In this document: one piece after another, positions 1 to 11,251 of the stretch
Layout: every line of letters begins with the position of its first letter
Position numbering within the stretch: the stretch's first letter is position 1
Source: Epiperipatus broadwayi
Taxonomy: Eukaryota; Onychophora; Udeonychophora; Euonychophora; Peripatidae
DNA: 64,000 nt
Direction of reading: 5' to 3'
Assembly: GCA_028023455.1 (NCBI GenBank)
Contig: JAQFVV010012575.1
Location: forward strand, 1,420,517-1,484,516
The notes under the pieces: model-generated
The model's input: only the letters and a program-made list of their open reading frames with translations
Databases searched by the model: none
Told to the model about the DNA's origin: nothing
Program-made: the position numbers and the translations under genes

Positions 1-1640
1 TTTTAATGCACAAGCAATAATTTGTTCTCAAATGTCATCTTTTGATTTGCATATATCCAATATATCTATACTAAAGAGCATGACTTTCTGTTGTGTCTTT
101 GATATCTAACTCATCAAGGTTTGCTCTGCTTGATCCACCATTTTGGTGGAGCTTATGGAAAAAAAAAATTCTAACCTTTCTTTCCATACAATGTATATTG
201 AATGTTTTGAAATTCCAATAATATTATATTAAAGTTGGATAAAATTAGAAAAGAAAAACACCAATATATATATATGTAGAATTTAAACAATCTCAATTTA
301 ACATACAATCACTATTTACGATTCATATTCTTTTTTTGTTTTTATTTAACATGCATACATTACATTATATTATTTTATTAATTGGACCAGAACAAGTTTA
401 CTGTTAAATAAATAATTATTAATAGTTTTTTTTGCTACAGATTCTGGGTTTCTGTGACATTAAAAGTTTTATTTTACCCATGCTTAATTCTAGAATTATA
501 TCTATTAGAAGCTTAATAATGAGTCGTCAAAAATGTTTATAATAAACTATTGTTTATCTATGAGGACAAATCCAATTTTTATTTTTCCTATGTTAAATAA
601 ATCTGCATTAACTATTTCATAAAATACTTTATTCTTTTTTTTTTTGTTTTTTACTTACCATATATTTAACATGCACATGCTACATTTTATTATTTTATTA
701 ATTGGCCCTAATTTATTTTTAATATTAATATTTTTCCAGAATGCTTTTTTTTTTACTGCAGATGCTCTGTTTCTGTGATATTTTTAACAACAGTTTTTTT
801 TAATAAGAGTGCCCAGATGGAATAAATTTTACTCCTTTATAAACATATTTACATGTGGGATTTTTAGCAAACTGTTGTTTGCTTCTATATCCATTATATA
901 AAATCATTATTTATGATTTCATATATATATAGGATAATTTTTTTTAGCATCATGTGGATTTGAATAAAGGTTTTATATTTAATTGTTATTAAAGATAATG
1001 TTAATTGGAATCATTTTATTAAAAATATATAAGAAATATGATTACCTGAAAGTCCACCTATGAGAAGGGTGCTTAAAAAATTCTTCATGAAAATTTTACA
1101 TAGATTTTAACATTTTAAATGTTATAATGGATAATCACAGACTGCATTTTCTTTATTTACACAGCATCAGTTTAAATGTATTAGCTACTAAAAAAATCTG
1201 GGGATGTACTATACAGATCTTTTACACAATAACAACAATATTTTGCATAATTATCAAGTCTATTTGAATCACAATGTAATCCAGATGGTGGCTTGGACGT
1301 TAATAGAAATAAGAATTTCTGACTGAGTGAGTGTTTTAAGCCAAGGATAAATACTTGAAAAAATATTATTATCAATAATTTGTTTACAAATTAAAGAATA
1401 TTTATATAATATTTTTGTAAAAGACTTATTTAAATTAAAAAATGACATTACCACAAAAAGATTTTTTTTTTATTAAGAAAAGTAAATTTATTCATGACCC
1501 AACTTTTGATTACATTGTTTGTGATGACATTTCCCCTGATTACATTGTCTCTGATTACATGGAGTATATATTGTTAGTACAATCTCTGAACTACAGAATT
1601 GGAGACTTCCAATGTATTTACTTATTGTTCACAATGGTGC
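1..1640. other. AT-rich gene-free stretch
   Basis: Very AT-rich sequence with T and A runs. The short open frames here have no recognisable domain. Apart from the diverged direct repeats at about 300-960 I see no gene or RNA signal. Confidence 0.6.
300..960 (+). repeat. Diverged ~300-bp direct tandem repeat
   Basis: Two consecutive segments share the same order of landmarks. The motif TTATTTTATTAATTGG occurs near 370 and again near 690. A 'ctgtttctgtgata'-like stretch follows near 450 and near 770, and an 'ATCATTATTTATGATT'-like start recurs near 305, less clearly near 610, and near 900. The period is roughly 300 bp with many substitutions and indels. There is no coding signal. It is probably an old local duplication. 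Confidence 0.45.
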
Positions 1641-1641
1641 A

Positions 1642-2095
1642 TCAAGACCAGGTATCTTGATGCAATGATTCAGGCACCAACAGCCTGTCCCTGTCTCTGA
1701 ACTTGCCAACAATTTTATTGTATACACTGTAAGGATCCTTAGTGATCAATTTAAAAATGTACTCGCATCTTGTTAGCCATATGGCAAAGACAATGAAAAC
1801 TGACAATCTAATGACTGAGAACAAACTGATCCCAAAAGCCTTTTCAAATGGAAGTACATCCTTACTGTTGGGACTGCATTGCTCACTATCAGAGACTGGA
1901 GTCAACCAAAGACAGGACAGTCATAAAAAGATGTTGCATGGTCTCCTCACTGGCCCTGCACAAGCCACATTGTGATCCAGCCTATGATAGCCTCTTCTTT
2001 ACATCAAAAAGTGACTCATTGCTACTGATTTTAAATTATATTTCAACAAGAAGTCTATATACTTGGGTTCAAATGCCCAATCCTTTAATTTTTTG
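1642..2095 (-). pseudogene. LINE C-terminal fragment (zinc-knuckle region)
   Basis: Read on the minus strand, a frame around 1990-1900 gives CxxC...EETMQHLF, preceded by VKKRLS. This matches the end-of-ORF zinc-binding motif of many non-LTR retrotransposons (C-x2-C...ET-x-HLF...C). After a frameshift the sequence continues as an open frame over 1905-1642 with AIWLTRCEYIFKLI and GKFRDRDRLLVPESLHQDTW, which resembles the Trp-containing tail after that motif in LINE proteins. The region is less AT-rich than its surroundings. No reverse transcriptase domain is attached, so this is a truncated, frameshifted remnant. The clade is not resolvable. Confidence 0.5.
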
Positions 2096-2111
2096 ATAAT
2101 CTGCTTGCTGG

Positions 2112-2279
2112 TAAGTGGTTTCCATAAATTATGCACAGTCGCACTAGGTTGGCTCATTGGATTTTTTTTGCCATTGCCATGAGATCAGCTTTTTTAAATT
2201 TTCTTCTGCTCACATGACATGGCAAATAATCCCTATGGCCAACCTAGTGTGACTATACATAATGTATAGAAACCACTAA
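2112..2279. mobile_element. MITE-like foldback element
   Basis: An imperfect inverted repeat of about 42 bp bounds this 168-bp segment. The left arm (2112-2153) ends CACTAGGTTGGC and the right arm (2238-2279) starts GCCAACCTAGTG. Outer parts pair as AAGTGGTTTC with GAAACCACT. The ~84-bp centre has no coding capacity. Size and structure fit a miniature inverted-repeat transposable element. A target duplication could not be fixed with confidence. Confidence 0.6.
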
Positions 2280-2357
2280 TCAACTTTGCTCTTAGAAATG
2301 TGGAAAAATCAGGAGAAACCACATAGATAACTACATGAAATTTCTACTGACTGTTAC

Positions 2358-2580
2358 CTTTAGCAAGATGACTCAGTTGGTTAGAGTATTACCTTAAAAT
2401 TCAATACTCAAGAAACTAAGGATCAAGGTTTAAATCCCATGCTAGTGCTGTCATTGGTCAGGCCATCAACACCTGAAGAAGAGGGGAGAATAATATCTCT
2501 CAAAACATTGTGCACATTATAGCCTGTTTGATGTGCTATTACTAACAGTTGAAGTATTTGGAATATTTAAATAAAATTAA
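2358..2580 (+). mobile_element. tRNA-derived SINE
   Basis: The 5' part looks like a degenerate tRNA. It has an A-box-like TGACTCAGTTGG followed by TTAGAG at 2369-2386, and a B-box-like GGTTTAAATCC at 2427-2437, 47 nt after the A box as in a pol III tRNA promoter. The body after about 2450 is not tRNA. It contains CTGAAGA (2473-2479), a hairpin (GGGAGA 2484-2489 with TCTCTC 2496-2501) and then AAAACATTG, and ends A/T-rich near 2580. I infer a SINE with a tRNA head and a foreign tail. The tail motif recalls the 3' region of Penelope-like elements. Confidence 0.6.
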
Positions 2581-3461
2581 ATGTTTCTAAAGACATTTAA
2601 TACTCCTATTAGATGATGGAAATAGTCCAATATAAAAATCCATTTATGTAATATACTTATAAATTCTTATTACAACTGAAAACATTTTATATTTTTTATT
2701 TATTTAAGCACAATAAAAATTATATTTTGTTGAAATGGAAATAAAAAAAATGGAACTGAAGATTTTAGTAGTCTTCCAGCATTAAGCTTATTGCAAAAGA
2801 ATCCTTTAGTTAATATATCGGCAATAGTATTATTATCAAGATTTTAACATGTTGCTTGACTAGAAGAAATTTTTGAACCACTTGAACTTTGCCTTCTTGG
2901 ATTATTATTACTATCCACTAAATTTATTCGTTTTAGACTCCGATTGCTTATAGATAAAATTTATAAAAAAAGAAATCTCATGAATATTTATGTTGAACGT
3001 TACTAAGAGGAATTTAAAAGAAGAAAGAACTATTAATTAAAAATGGATATATTTTTGAATTCAAGTTTAGTAATTTAGATAAATATATATCCAAAATTCT
3101 GAATAAGATATTAACTCTTGATTTATATGCTTTAATTATATGTCTTGAGTATTTCATATACATATTACATTCATTCTATTCTTTTGATGATTATTTTATT
3201 AAAAAATATGTACTTAAATTATCATCTATTTTAATGAGCGATACTGTGAGCAAGAGAACAGTCAATATACAGAACTTAAACTATTCTAGTATCAAGTAAC
3301 TTCAAATTTAAAAAATGATTAGATATAATAATAAAAAATGGAATTAAAATCTTGTTAAGTATTCTATAATGCATATACATCATTTGATTTTGATTATTTA
3401 TAAATACCTGAAAATATTTCAATAAATTTAAAACTCAATCAAATTGGCAAAGATATATAAT
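2581..3461. other. AT-rich gene-free stretch
   Basis: I see no coding or RNA signal here, only AT-rich unique-looking sequence. Confidence 0.5.
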
Positions 3462-3836
3462 ATATAGGGTATATGAGCACAGACTTTCGGCACGACCCAC
3501 CACTCTCCACACTATCTCATAACCCTGATACACTTGAACACATATATGCCGAAAAGATAAATAATCACCAATATTCATATTTCATGCTAAAACAGCAATC
3601 ATCAATTGGTCCAGATTACCATCTCCACACATATATGTTATAAGTGCTCATATATATATATATGTTATAAGTGCTCATATATATATATATATATATATAT
3701 TAAGATAGCCAATCCTCATACTTTAATGGTGGACAGGCTTCAATCTACTCCACACTCCAACTCTTCAACCGTCCATCCAATTAAAAATCTAATGATGGAA
3801 TGTGCTCAAAGGCAACCCTGAGGCTGAGATATATAA
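3462..3836 (-). mobile_element. Retrozyme family X, copy X1 (decayed)
   Basis: A dispersed repeat whose other copies lie near 6.4, 18.2/20.6, 44.8, 53.9, 57.4 and 63.1 kb. Shared landmarks on the plus strand are 'gagcacagactttc', 'gataaataatcacc', 'ttggtccagatta', 'taagatagc...cttcatactttaatgg' and 'caaccgtccat'. An expanded TA/CATA microsatellite sits in the middle. The ribozyme strand is the minus strand. Here the motif reads TTGATGA instead of CTGATGA, so the first core C is lost and self-cleavage is not expected. Confidence 0.75.
3556..3619 (-). ncRNA. Hammerhead ribozyme, mutated core (X1)
   Basis: Position-for-position counterpart of the intact X ribozymes at 45122 and 63779, including the stem I strands and a TTTC that is GAAA on the minus strand. 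The CTGATGA box has become TTGATGA, so it is probably inactive. Confidence 0.65.
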
Positions 3837-6385
3837 ATAATTTACACAATCTATATATATATAATATATATATATATATAATGAGATATTATTTTATATG
3901 TAATAGTATTAGCGATTAAGCCAATGCACATGCGCTTTAAAGAGATTATATGTAAGAGCAGAGACATTATATAAAACCTTCCAATAACTAAACTGTAAAG
4001 AATCAAGCTTCCCCTCTTCAAAATCCGGAATATCATCCACCAAAATATATATTCCACCATTTTCCTATTCAGATTCTGCTATGAATATGAGGGCATAATA
4101 AGTCCTTGAAATCACTAAGCCATCATATTTTTGCTCAGCTCAGCTTCTTTCTCTATTGCTGCATCCCAATGCAGTTAACATATATTATAAGCTAATAAAG
4201 ATTACTTATTTAAATAAAATATCTTTAATGAATTTAGTATTTATACACATATACACACATATACTGCGCACATTGTAATATATTTCAATTCTTAATAATA
4301 ACTTGACTAAATCTATGTGCTAATATATTTTGATTTAATTATATACTAATCATTAAATAATAAAAATGATACACACACATAATTCACATGTACATATGTG
4401 CTTATTTCAATATAAATTAAAATATTTCAATTACTAATTATTTTACCCTACAACAAGTTGCTACATTTTAGATGTTAAACAATAAAATTTAAATAAAAAA
4501 AACTTTACTTCTTTGATGAAAGTTTTCTGTAACTTTTTCGGGTCTGAGTGCCATTTTGATTTTTAAAAAATACAACAGATATATTTTAGATAATATCTTC
4601 AATTTAATAAATTAAATATAAAACTATATATATTGTTAGAAAGAGAAAACATGAAGGAATATAATAAAAATGAATAAAATATAGTCATTATCTTAAAAAA
4701 AAAAAAAAATGGTTTTTACCATTTAAAAATGCATATTTTTGCATAGGGTTCATAAATTCTAAATTTTGAGAGTTAAATGTTAAAATCACACTTCACATTC
4801 CTCATAAAATTCTGAAAAAAAAAATAACATGACTTATTTGAGATAATTCTACATTATAGAACATTGGAATATGAATTTTTGGGTGACTTTCACTTTTAAT
4901 AGCTAGCCCAGACCGTATCTTTCTATGCAAGTATCAATTGTAAATAATATTAAAAAAATAATAATAAACATTGTATATCAGATATTATGCAAACAAAACT
5001 TTGAAAATTGTAATTTACCAAAAAATAAAATTAGTTTTAAAACTGTAGCAAAAAATTAATATGTAATATAAAAGAGATTAAAGAGGAAAAGTGACAGGAT
5101 GAAAGACTAAAAAGTTTTTTCAGAGTGTATGTATATCACATTTCTACATATGGTGGTAAAAAATGGTTTCAGTTTAGTGCAATATATAATATTAACGAGA
5201 ATAGTCCCAATACTGATGCTTCTTATTATCAGTTCTTTTCATTTGCTCTTGTGGAAATACCTATAGCTTATTAGAGAAATGACTTATGATTATAAGTATA
5301 ACTTACAACAAAATGATATTTGTATAAAAGAGTAGGAAAAATACCCATAGATTGAAAAAAAGAAATATAATTGCTTATATATATGAAAGAAATATATGAT
5401 ACAAATTTATATTAAACAGACACATGAGATACTGCTCATAGCAACAGATATGATAATGAAATAAATTTAATTTTTCATTGTAATCATTATTTACCAAAAA
5501 ATTATAATATTTATGGTTGCAGCCGGTAGACAATATTACTTCTGAAGCTTCATATAAAATTACAATTGATTAGGTTCTAAGCATTTGGAGTTATATATGC
5601 ATTGGAGCACAAACAGATATTCTAAAATACAAAACAGACCTTTACTCTGACACCATTATAAATTACTTATATATAAAAAATATTATATACTTTTACCTGG
5701 TGGAAAATATTATCTCTAAAATATCATATTTATAGTTTATGTTCTATGCCAAGGAAATACACACACATATATATATTCTAAGCTAACGAAATGATGAATG
5801 CCAATCAATCATCTGTCATTATTTGTCATACTCCTAAGTTGAGGCACTATTTATAACTTATAGAAATGATCTCAAATTAAATCTAACATTTTACTTGCTG
5901 GAACATGATATCTTTTAAATAATAATAAGGTTGGGTTGAGACTCTTACAGATAACAATAAGGATTATAACCTGGACTAAGCTCAGTGGTCGGTTAGATAT
6001 AAAAGAATTAGCTGCAGAGATATACAGTTAAGATAAAAGAAAAATTTAACTCCGATAAAATAAGTTATTCTAAATAAAACATATAATTTGGGAAGAGAGA
6101 AATCTCCAATCATTCCCTAACCAATAATTTAAAATAAAGTAAATTTCTCCCTTCATCCAAAATACATTCTCTGAGCTATAAAGATTTCCACCTTCAAAAC
6201 ATCTTCCTTAATAGACTCTTATGTAATTTAATATTATCCGTTGATATGATCTGATTTCCTCTATATCTTGTAGAGTGAATAAGAAAATCTTTTATTATAA
6301 TGATATGACAAATAACAATGAATATTTTTCAGGCTAACATTAAAATAATCAATTAAATAAGTAAATGTTACTTAAATAAGGCAAA
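3837..6385. other. AT-rich gene-free stretch with TA tracts
   Basis: There are no genes. It holds (TA)n around 3855-3885, several A/T runs and one repeat block at about 5510-5640 that recurs upstream of the split X copy. Confidence 0.5.
5510..5640 (+). repeat. Dispersed repeat Z (also at ~18055-18175)
   Basis: It shares an ordered set of words with 18055-18175: a 'caactgatag/cagccggtag' start, CTTCATATAAAATTACAATTG and ATATATGCATTG at similar spacing. In the second locus it runs directly into a family X copy, so it may be an outer part of X or a separate repeat. No coding potential. Confidence 0.5.
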
Positions 6386-6415
6386 AACTGAAACACAGGC
6401 TTATTATATATACAC
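6386..6415 (+). repeat. Left 30-bp target-site duplication of X2
   Basis: The 30-bp string starting AACTGAAACACAGGC is repeated exactly at 6864-6893 and brackets X copy X2. Confidence 0.85.
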
Positions 6416-6863
6416 CTGTGTCTATATATGTAATATGTAGGGTATATGAGCACAGACTTTCACACAACCCACCACTCTCCAGTCTATCTAATAACAATGA
6501 TACACTCAAGCACATATATGCTGAAAAGATAAATAATCACCAATATACGTATTTCATGCTAAACCAGCAATCATCAGTTGGTCCAGATTATCATCTTCCA
6601 CACACATATACTATAAGTGCTCAGATATATATTAACATAGACAATCTTCATACTTTAATGGACAGGCTCCAATCTACTACACACTCAAACTCTTCAACCG
6701 TCCATCCAATTGAAAATCTGATGATGGAATGCTCGAAGGCCACCCTGAGGCCGAGATTCTTGTCACACCCATGTTGCCCTAAGGTCAATCTGAACCCCAC
6801 ATGTTCAGGACATAATCCATTAAATACATATGCAAGGATGGGCAAACATCTCTACAATGTAAT
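6416..6863 (-). mobile_element. Retrozyme family X, copy X2
   Basis: A 448-bp family X monomer bracketed by exact 30-bp direct repeats, so its boundaries are fixed by the sequence. It contains the family landmarks in order and an intact-looking hammerhead on the minus strand. The distal part (about 6720-6850: 'gatgatggaatgc', 'gttgccctaaggtcaatctg', 'gacataatccattaaatacata') is the same module seen at the inner ends of the inverted pair at 63.1 kb. The 166-residue open frame across it on the plus strand is only translated repeat and shows no domain. Known animal retrozymes are non-autonomous and noncoding, which fits. Confidence 0.85.
6528..6592 (-). ncRNA. Type I hammerhead ribozyme (X2)
   Basis: On the minus strand CTGATGA (6577-6571) is followed by stem II with TGCT/AGCA pairing, then GAAA (6555-6552) and the palindromic stem III ATACGTAT. 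Stem I has an inner CCAA/TTGG helix extended by A-T, an internal loop and an outer ATAAT/ATTAT helix. All core residues needed by the hammerhead consensus are present. Predicted cleavage follows the A after the stem III palindrome. Confidence 0.82.
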
Positions 6864-6893
6864 AACTGAAACACAGGCTTATTATATATACAC
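6864..6893 (+). repeat. Right 30-bp target-site duplication of X2
   Basis: Exact second copy of the 30-bp string at 6386-6415. Confidence 0.85.
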
Positions 6894-9800
6894 ATTTCAT
6901 TTCCTTCTCTTATCCTAAACAACACAGATAAAATCCATAAGTTACAACGTTTGAATTCTGTTAATAAATAAATAATGTACAGTTTGAATTAAGGATGGAT
7001 ACATCCATTGCAATACTTAATGAACAATTATTAGTTTAAAAATTTTAATGGGAAAATAAATATTTATATCACGTTTCCTATCAAGTATTAATTATTTTGG
7101 ATCACAAGACTAATAATTATCTGATTTAAAATATATATTTTTTATTTTACTTTGTGGATTTTGTGAAACCAAAAAAAAAAAAAAAGAATTTCATACAGAA
7201 AAAATACTCAAAAACCAAATTTTAATAATTTACAAAAAAAAATAAAAATACATTTATTAAAAGCTAAACATTAAAAACAATTATTTACAAAGCATACTGG
7301 TACAATGACAGTTTGGACATCATAGCTACTGGATATACTTTCACATATTATTCTGAGAGATCAATAATTATAAATCAACTTTATTCCAAGATTATTTTCC
7401 TCTTGGTTGTCTAGTTTTAAAATTGCTAAATAAATTTTTAAACCAAAAACAATTCTGAGTAATCGCTAGAATATTTAATTGACATATCACAAATTATTCT
7501 AGTTTAAAACAGGGCATTAAAGAAACATTTAATGCAATTGAAAAATAATAACTATAATGGTTGGCTATCTTGTATCATAAGCTGATTAACATTTTCTCAT
7601 ATATTTTATAATCAGACACTTACTTATGATATCTTACTATTAATAAAGTAATAATAACAAAATAGAAAATTAAGTTCAATCTAACCTATTGCTGCTTCTA
7701 AATTATATGGCTAATATGATGATGATAACTGTCATCATCACATCATAACTGATTATTGCCTAGCACTATGTTAATCTTAAAAAAGCTAAATGGTAAATAA
7801 GAGCATTCATCAGAAGTCATACATACCCTGATATTTAATTTATTTAATGTCCACATAGTAATATTAATTTTTTAATTTTTAAAAAACTTACAAAACCCCT
7901 TGGTGAATTTCTCCATATGACTCATCTAAATAGCATTGTGTATGCACATTCCCATCATGCTATGCTTTAAACTGAGCAATTAAATTATTAAATCTTATAG
8001 GTTTGCTTGTATATTACTGGCAAAGCATAATAGCACAATACGGATATTATTATAATCAACTAAAGCACTGAAAATTATTAAATGCACCTGAGGAAATGTC
8101 TATCTCAATAACTAGGTATCATTGCCATAACTTTTATAAATACAATAGTCTACACCTTCTATGGTGGACATTTTAATTTTTCAAATAGCACATGAGGAAT
8201 AACATCATTAAAATAAGCTCCTCAGAGCAAGACGACATGACTATAATAATGGTGACTTCCAAGCTATCTCTCAGGCATAAGTGTAGTTGTAGATGCAGTC
8301 TCAGCACCTAAGGAAAAGGGAAAAACACACCAAAGACTATCTATGCTATACATGAAAATATTTTGAAAAATATGAAAACATTGTCCTCTCATGGCAAATA
8401 CATATAATGATGAGAGAGCATCTCCATTCCACTAACATAATAAATAATATACTATCTGATAAAATCTAGAGATATAAAGCATAACTAATTCTAACAATGG
8501 CAAGATACAAATTTTTCACTAATAATAAAAACTAATAGCTTATATTAACACTAAACTCCACACTAAACTCCACACATTACACAATATCCAAAACCTACAG
8601 GAAAGTATTAGTCAAAATGACTATAAACACCTTAAAATAACATAGTAAATACTTGCATAAGATAAGGAGTATGCACACAAACAATGAGCATAATAAATAT
8701 CAATGAAATTATAGTGAACAGACTGATGCAATAAGTATTATTAATTAAATGGCTATAACGAAAAAATTCATTCTCAGAAAAATACAAAATGCAATTTCTG
8801 TTAAATATTAAACTTCTGATAAACACATATGTAATGGTTGTTTGCTTTTAAATTACAAAAGGATAGGTAACTTTAAATTAAACACTTCAATATATTTAAA
8901 TTTACCTGGGTGTAATAAAAATATCTACACACTTTATTGTGAACTCCTTGAGTTAGCTTTAAATAATAAAGTAAGATATCTTGACATATAAAACAAAGCA
9001 TAAAAAAATATAAGTATTATGTTACCATTTTTTTAAAAAAATAAATTAAAAACAAAAATAATGATAATAATAATGATAAACTTAGTTCATTAGTAAAGCT
9101 TCATCAGCAGTAGGAAAACTAGGTGCAAGGTCCCACGTTGCTAGCTGTATGCATAATATCAATGCGTTCATACTTTTCAAACTAAAACTTTTTTAAAAAA
9201 ACAACAAAGCACCTACCACTTTCACTATGATAGAAGATAAGTACATGAATAAGATATTTTACTTTAAACATAAACAGGTATGGATCCATTATACAAAGAC
9301 ACAATTTAAACATGAGCTAGTTAGTTTTCAAATATGACACTTAATTGTGTTAATTTATTAGTAAATGTAGAATTCTAGTAATTGTTTGTGGTTTCACTAA
9401 ATGTCCATTATTATCATTTATCAACTTTTCTTTCATTTTATTCTGATTTATTCAATTTAATTTCTTAACAGTACTTTTTTAAAAAATTTTTTGGTTCTCT
9501 CTGCAAACGCAGACGAGCAACAAACATTTCCGTTTTTTTTTTTAAAAATGACATGTTTATTTTTTTAAATAAAATTTTACTTTCAGAAAGCAGTATTAAA
9601 TTTGCAGGTTTTTTTTTTTAAAAAAAAAACATTTGGGCATTTCTTTGTTTTAAAAATTAATAATTAATAACAAGCATTTATTCAAATTAGTTTGTTTTGA
9701 ATAGTTCTTAATTAATTTATTTTTTAAACTTGGTTTTAAATTTGCAACCCCAAAGAATAAGATTGATTATCATAAAATGATTTAGTATAATATTCCATAT

Positions 9801-11251
9801 GATTTTCTTAGTTAAGAGAAATATTTCCACTTGATGAAATTTAGAGTTGAATATTAGTTCTACTTTTTGGAAATCAAGTAATAAACAAGTAGTATTATCT
9901 TGGCACATAATGGTATTATTAAATTCAGAAAGTTTTAGTTTAAAGAAAGCATGAAACTGGTACCTTAATTCCTTTAGCTGTTCATCCTAAGTTAACGATT
10001 TTAAAGAAATACATTTTAACATTTGTTTTATAAAAATACAAAACTTAGAAAAATTACACTATTTAAATTTAATCAATGACAAAAGTCAGTGATAAAAAAG
10101 AATCAGTTCGAACCCCTTTGTCTTAGTTTCTTCTCCCCATAGATATCACATGTCAGCGTTCAGGTGTTCCATTTCAAAGTTAATAACAAGTCAACTAATT
10201 ATCCATAAATAAAGTTTTTTTAAATAATAAACAGAAAATAAATATAATAATTTACTGATTTTCATATTTCAAATCCAATAATATTTTTAATTTTACCGTG
10301 ATTTCTTTTATACAGAAGTTTGAAATAATAAATTTAACCATTTTATTCGCCAAGTTTATTCAACATTTTACTATTAAAGTATAGTAAATAAATTAAATAT
10401 TTTAATGAATAGAATCAAAGATTTAAAAGTCAATAAGTAATATATGCATGCATATGCTCATAAGAGTCAGAAACTAATTTTATTTAAGACAAGTTTATTT
10501 TAATAATAAATCTAAACTTTGAATAACTAAATGCTATTGAATTATTCTGATAATTAACTGAAGTATAAATTATAAATGTAATTAAATGAAATAATTTACC
10601 CAACTTATTAGCAATTTAATAACCTAATAAATTTTAAACACTAACAATTAAAAATATATATTCAGCTAGCTTTCTTGCCTTCATTCTTTCTTTTTGTCTA
10701 TCTTTTAACTTTTATAAAAGTTAACATTATGAACGCACATTTTATTAAGTATTAACTAAATATGCATATAGCAGTTATATAATTTATTAATACCTTTTAT
10801 TAAATAATTATTTAAATCTAAATATATGAAATATTGCCTATTAAGTGATACCATTTTATTTACAGATTAAATACTATAGTTTTATGTCCCTAGTTATTAG
10901 ATTTATTTTATCTTTTATTTTTTTTAGATGGCTAATTATCATATAATGCACTGTTAAAATGTTTAATAAAAGCATGTGGCATATCACATGGTTACAATAT
11001 ATATATATAACGAAACTTAAATATATTCCAAACAACGGTAAACAATTTATAATATAATATAAATAAGAACTCATAAAGAAATATTTTCAATTATATTCAT
11101 AATCATTATCAACTCAACTTTCAAAATGGAATCATCTATTACCAACCGGAAACACATGTCGATTTAAATATCCCACAATTCATTAATCCTAACATTTGCT
11201 GACTGTCTGTTTATTATCGTATTTTTATACCTACTAATAAAAACTGCCTTT
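6894..11251. other. AT-rich gene-free stretch
   Basis: No coding, tRNA or transposon signal that I can support. Homopolymer T/A runs are common (for example around 9530-9640), with a small mirrored T/A-run foldback near 9610-9630. Confidence 0.5.

Noticed and set aside
6418-6918. 166-residue open frame
   Set aside because: It translates the X2 retrozyme and both flanking target duplications, and the frame is not kept in other X copies.
9095-9125. Minus-strand CTGATGA near 9100
   Set aside because: No GAAA at the right distance and no stem II.
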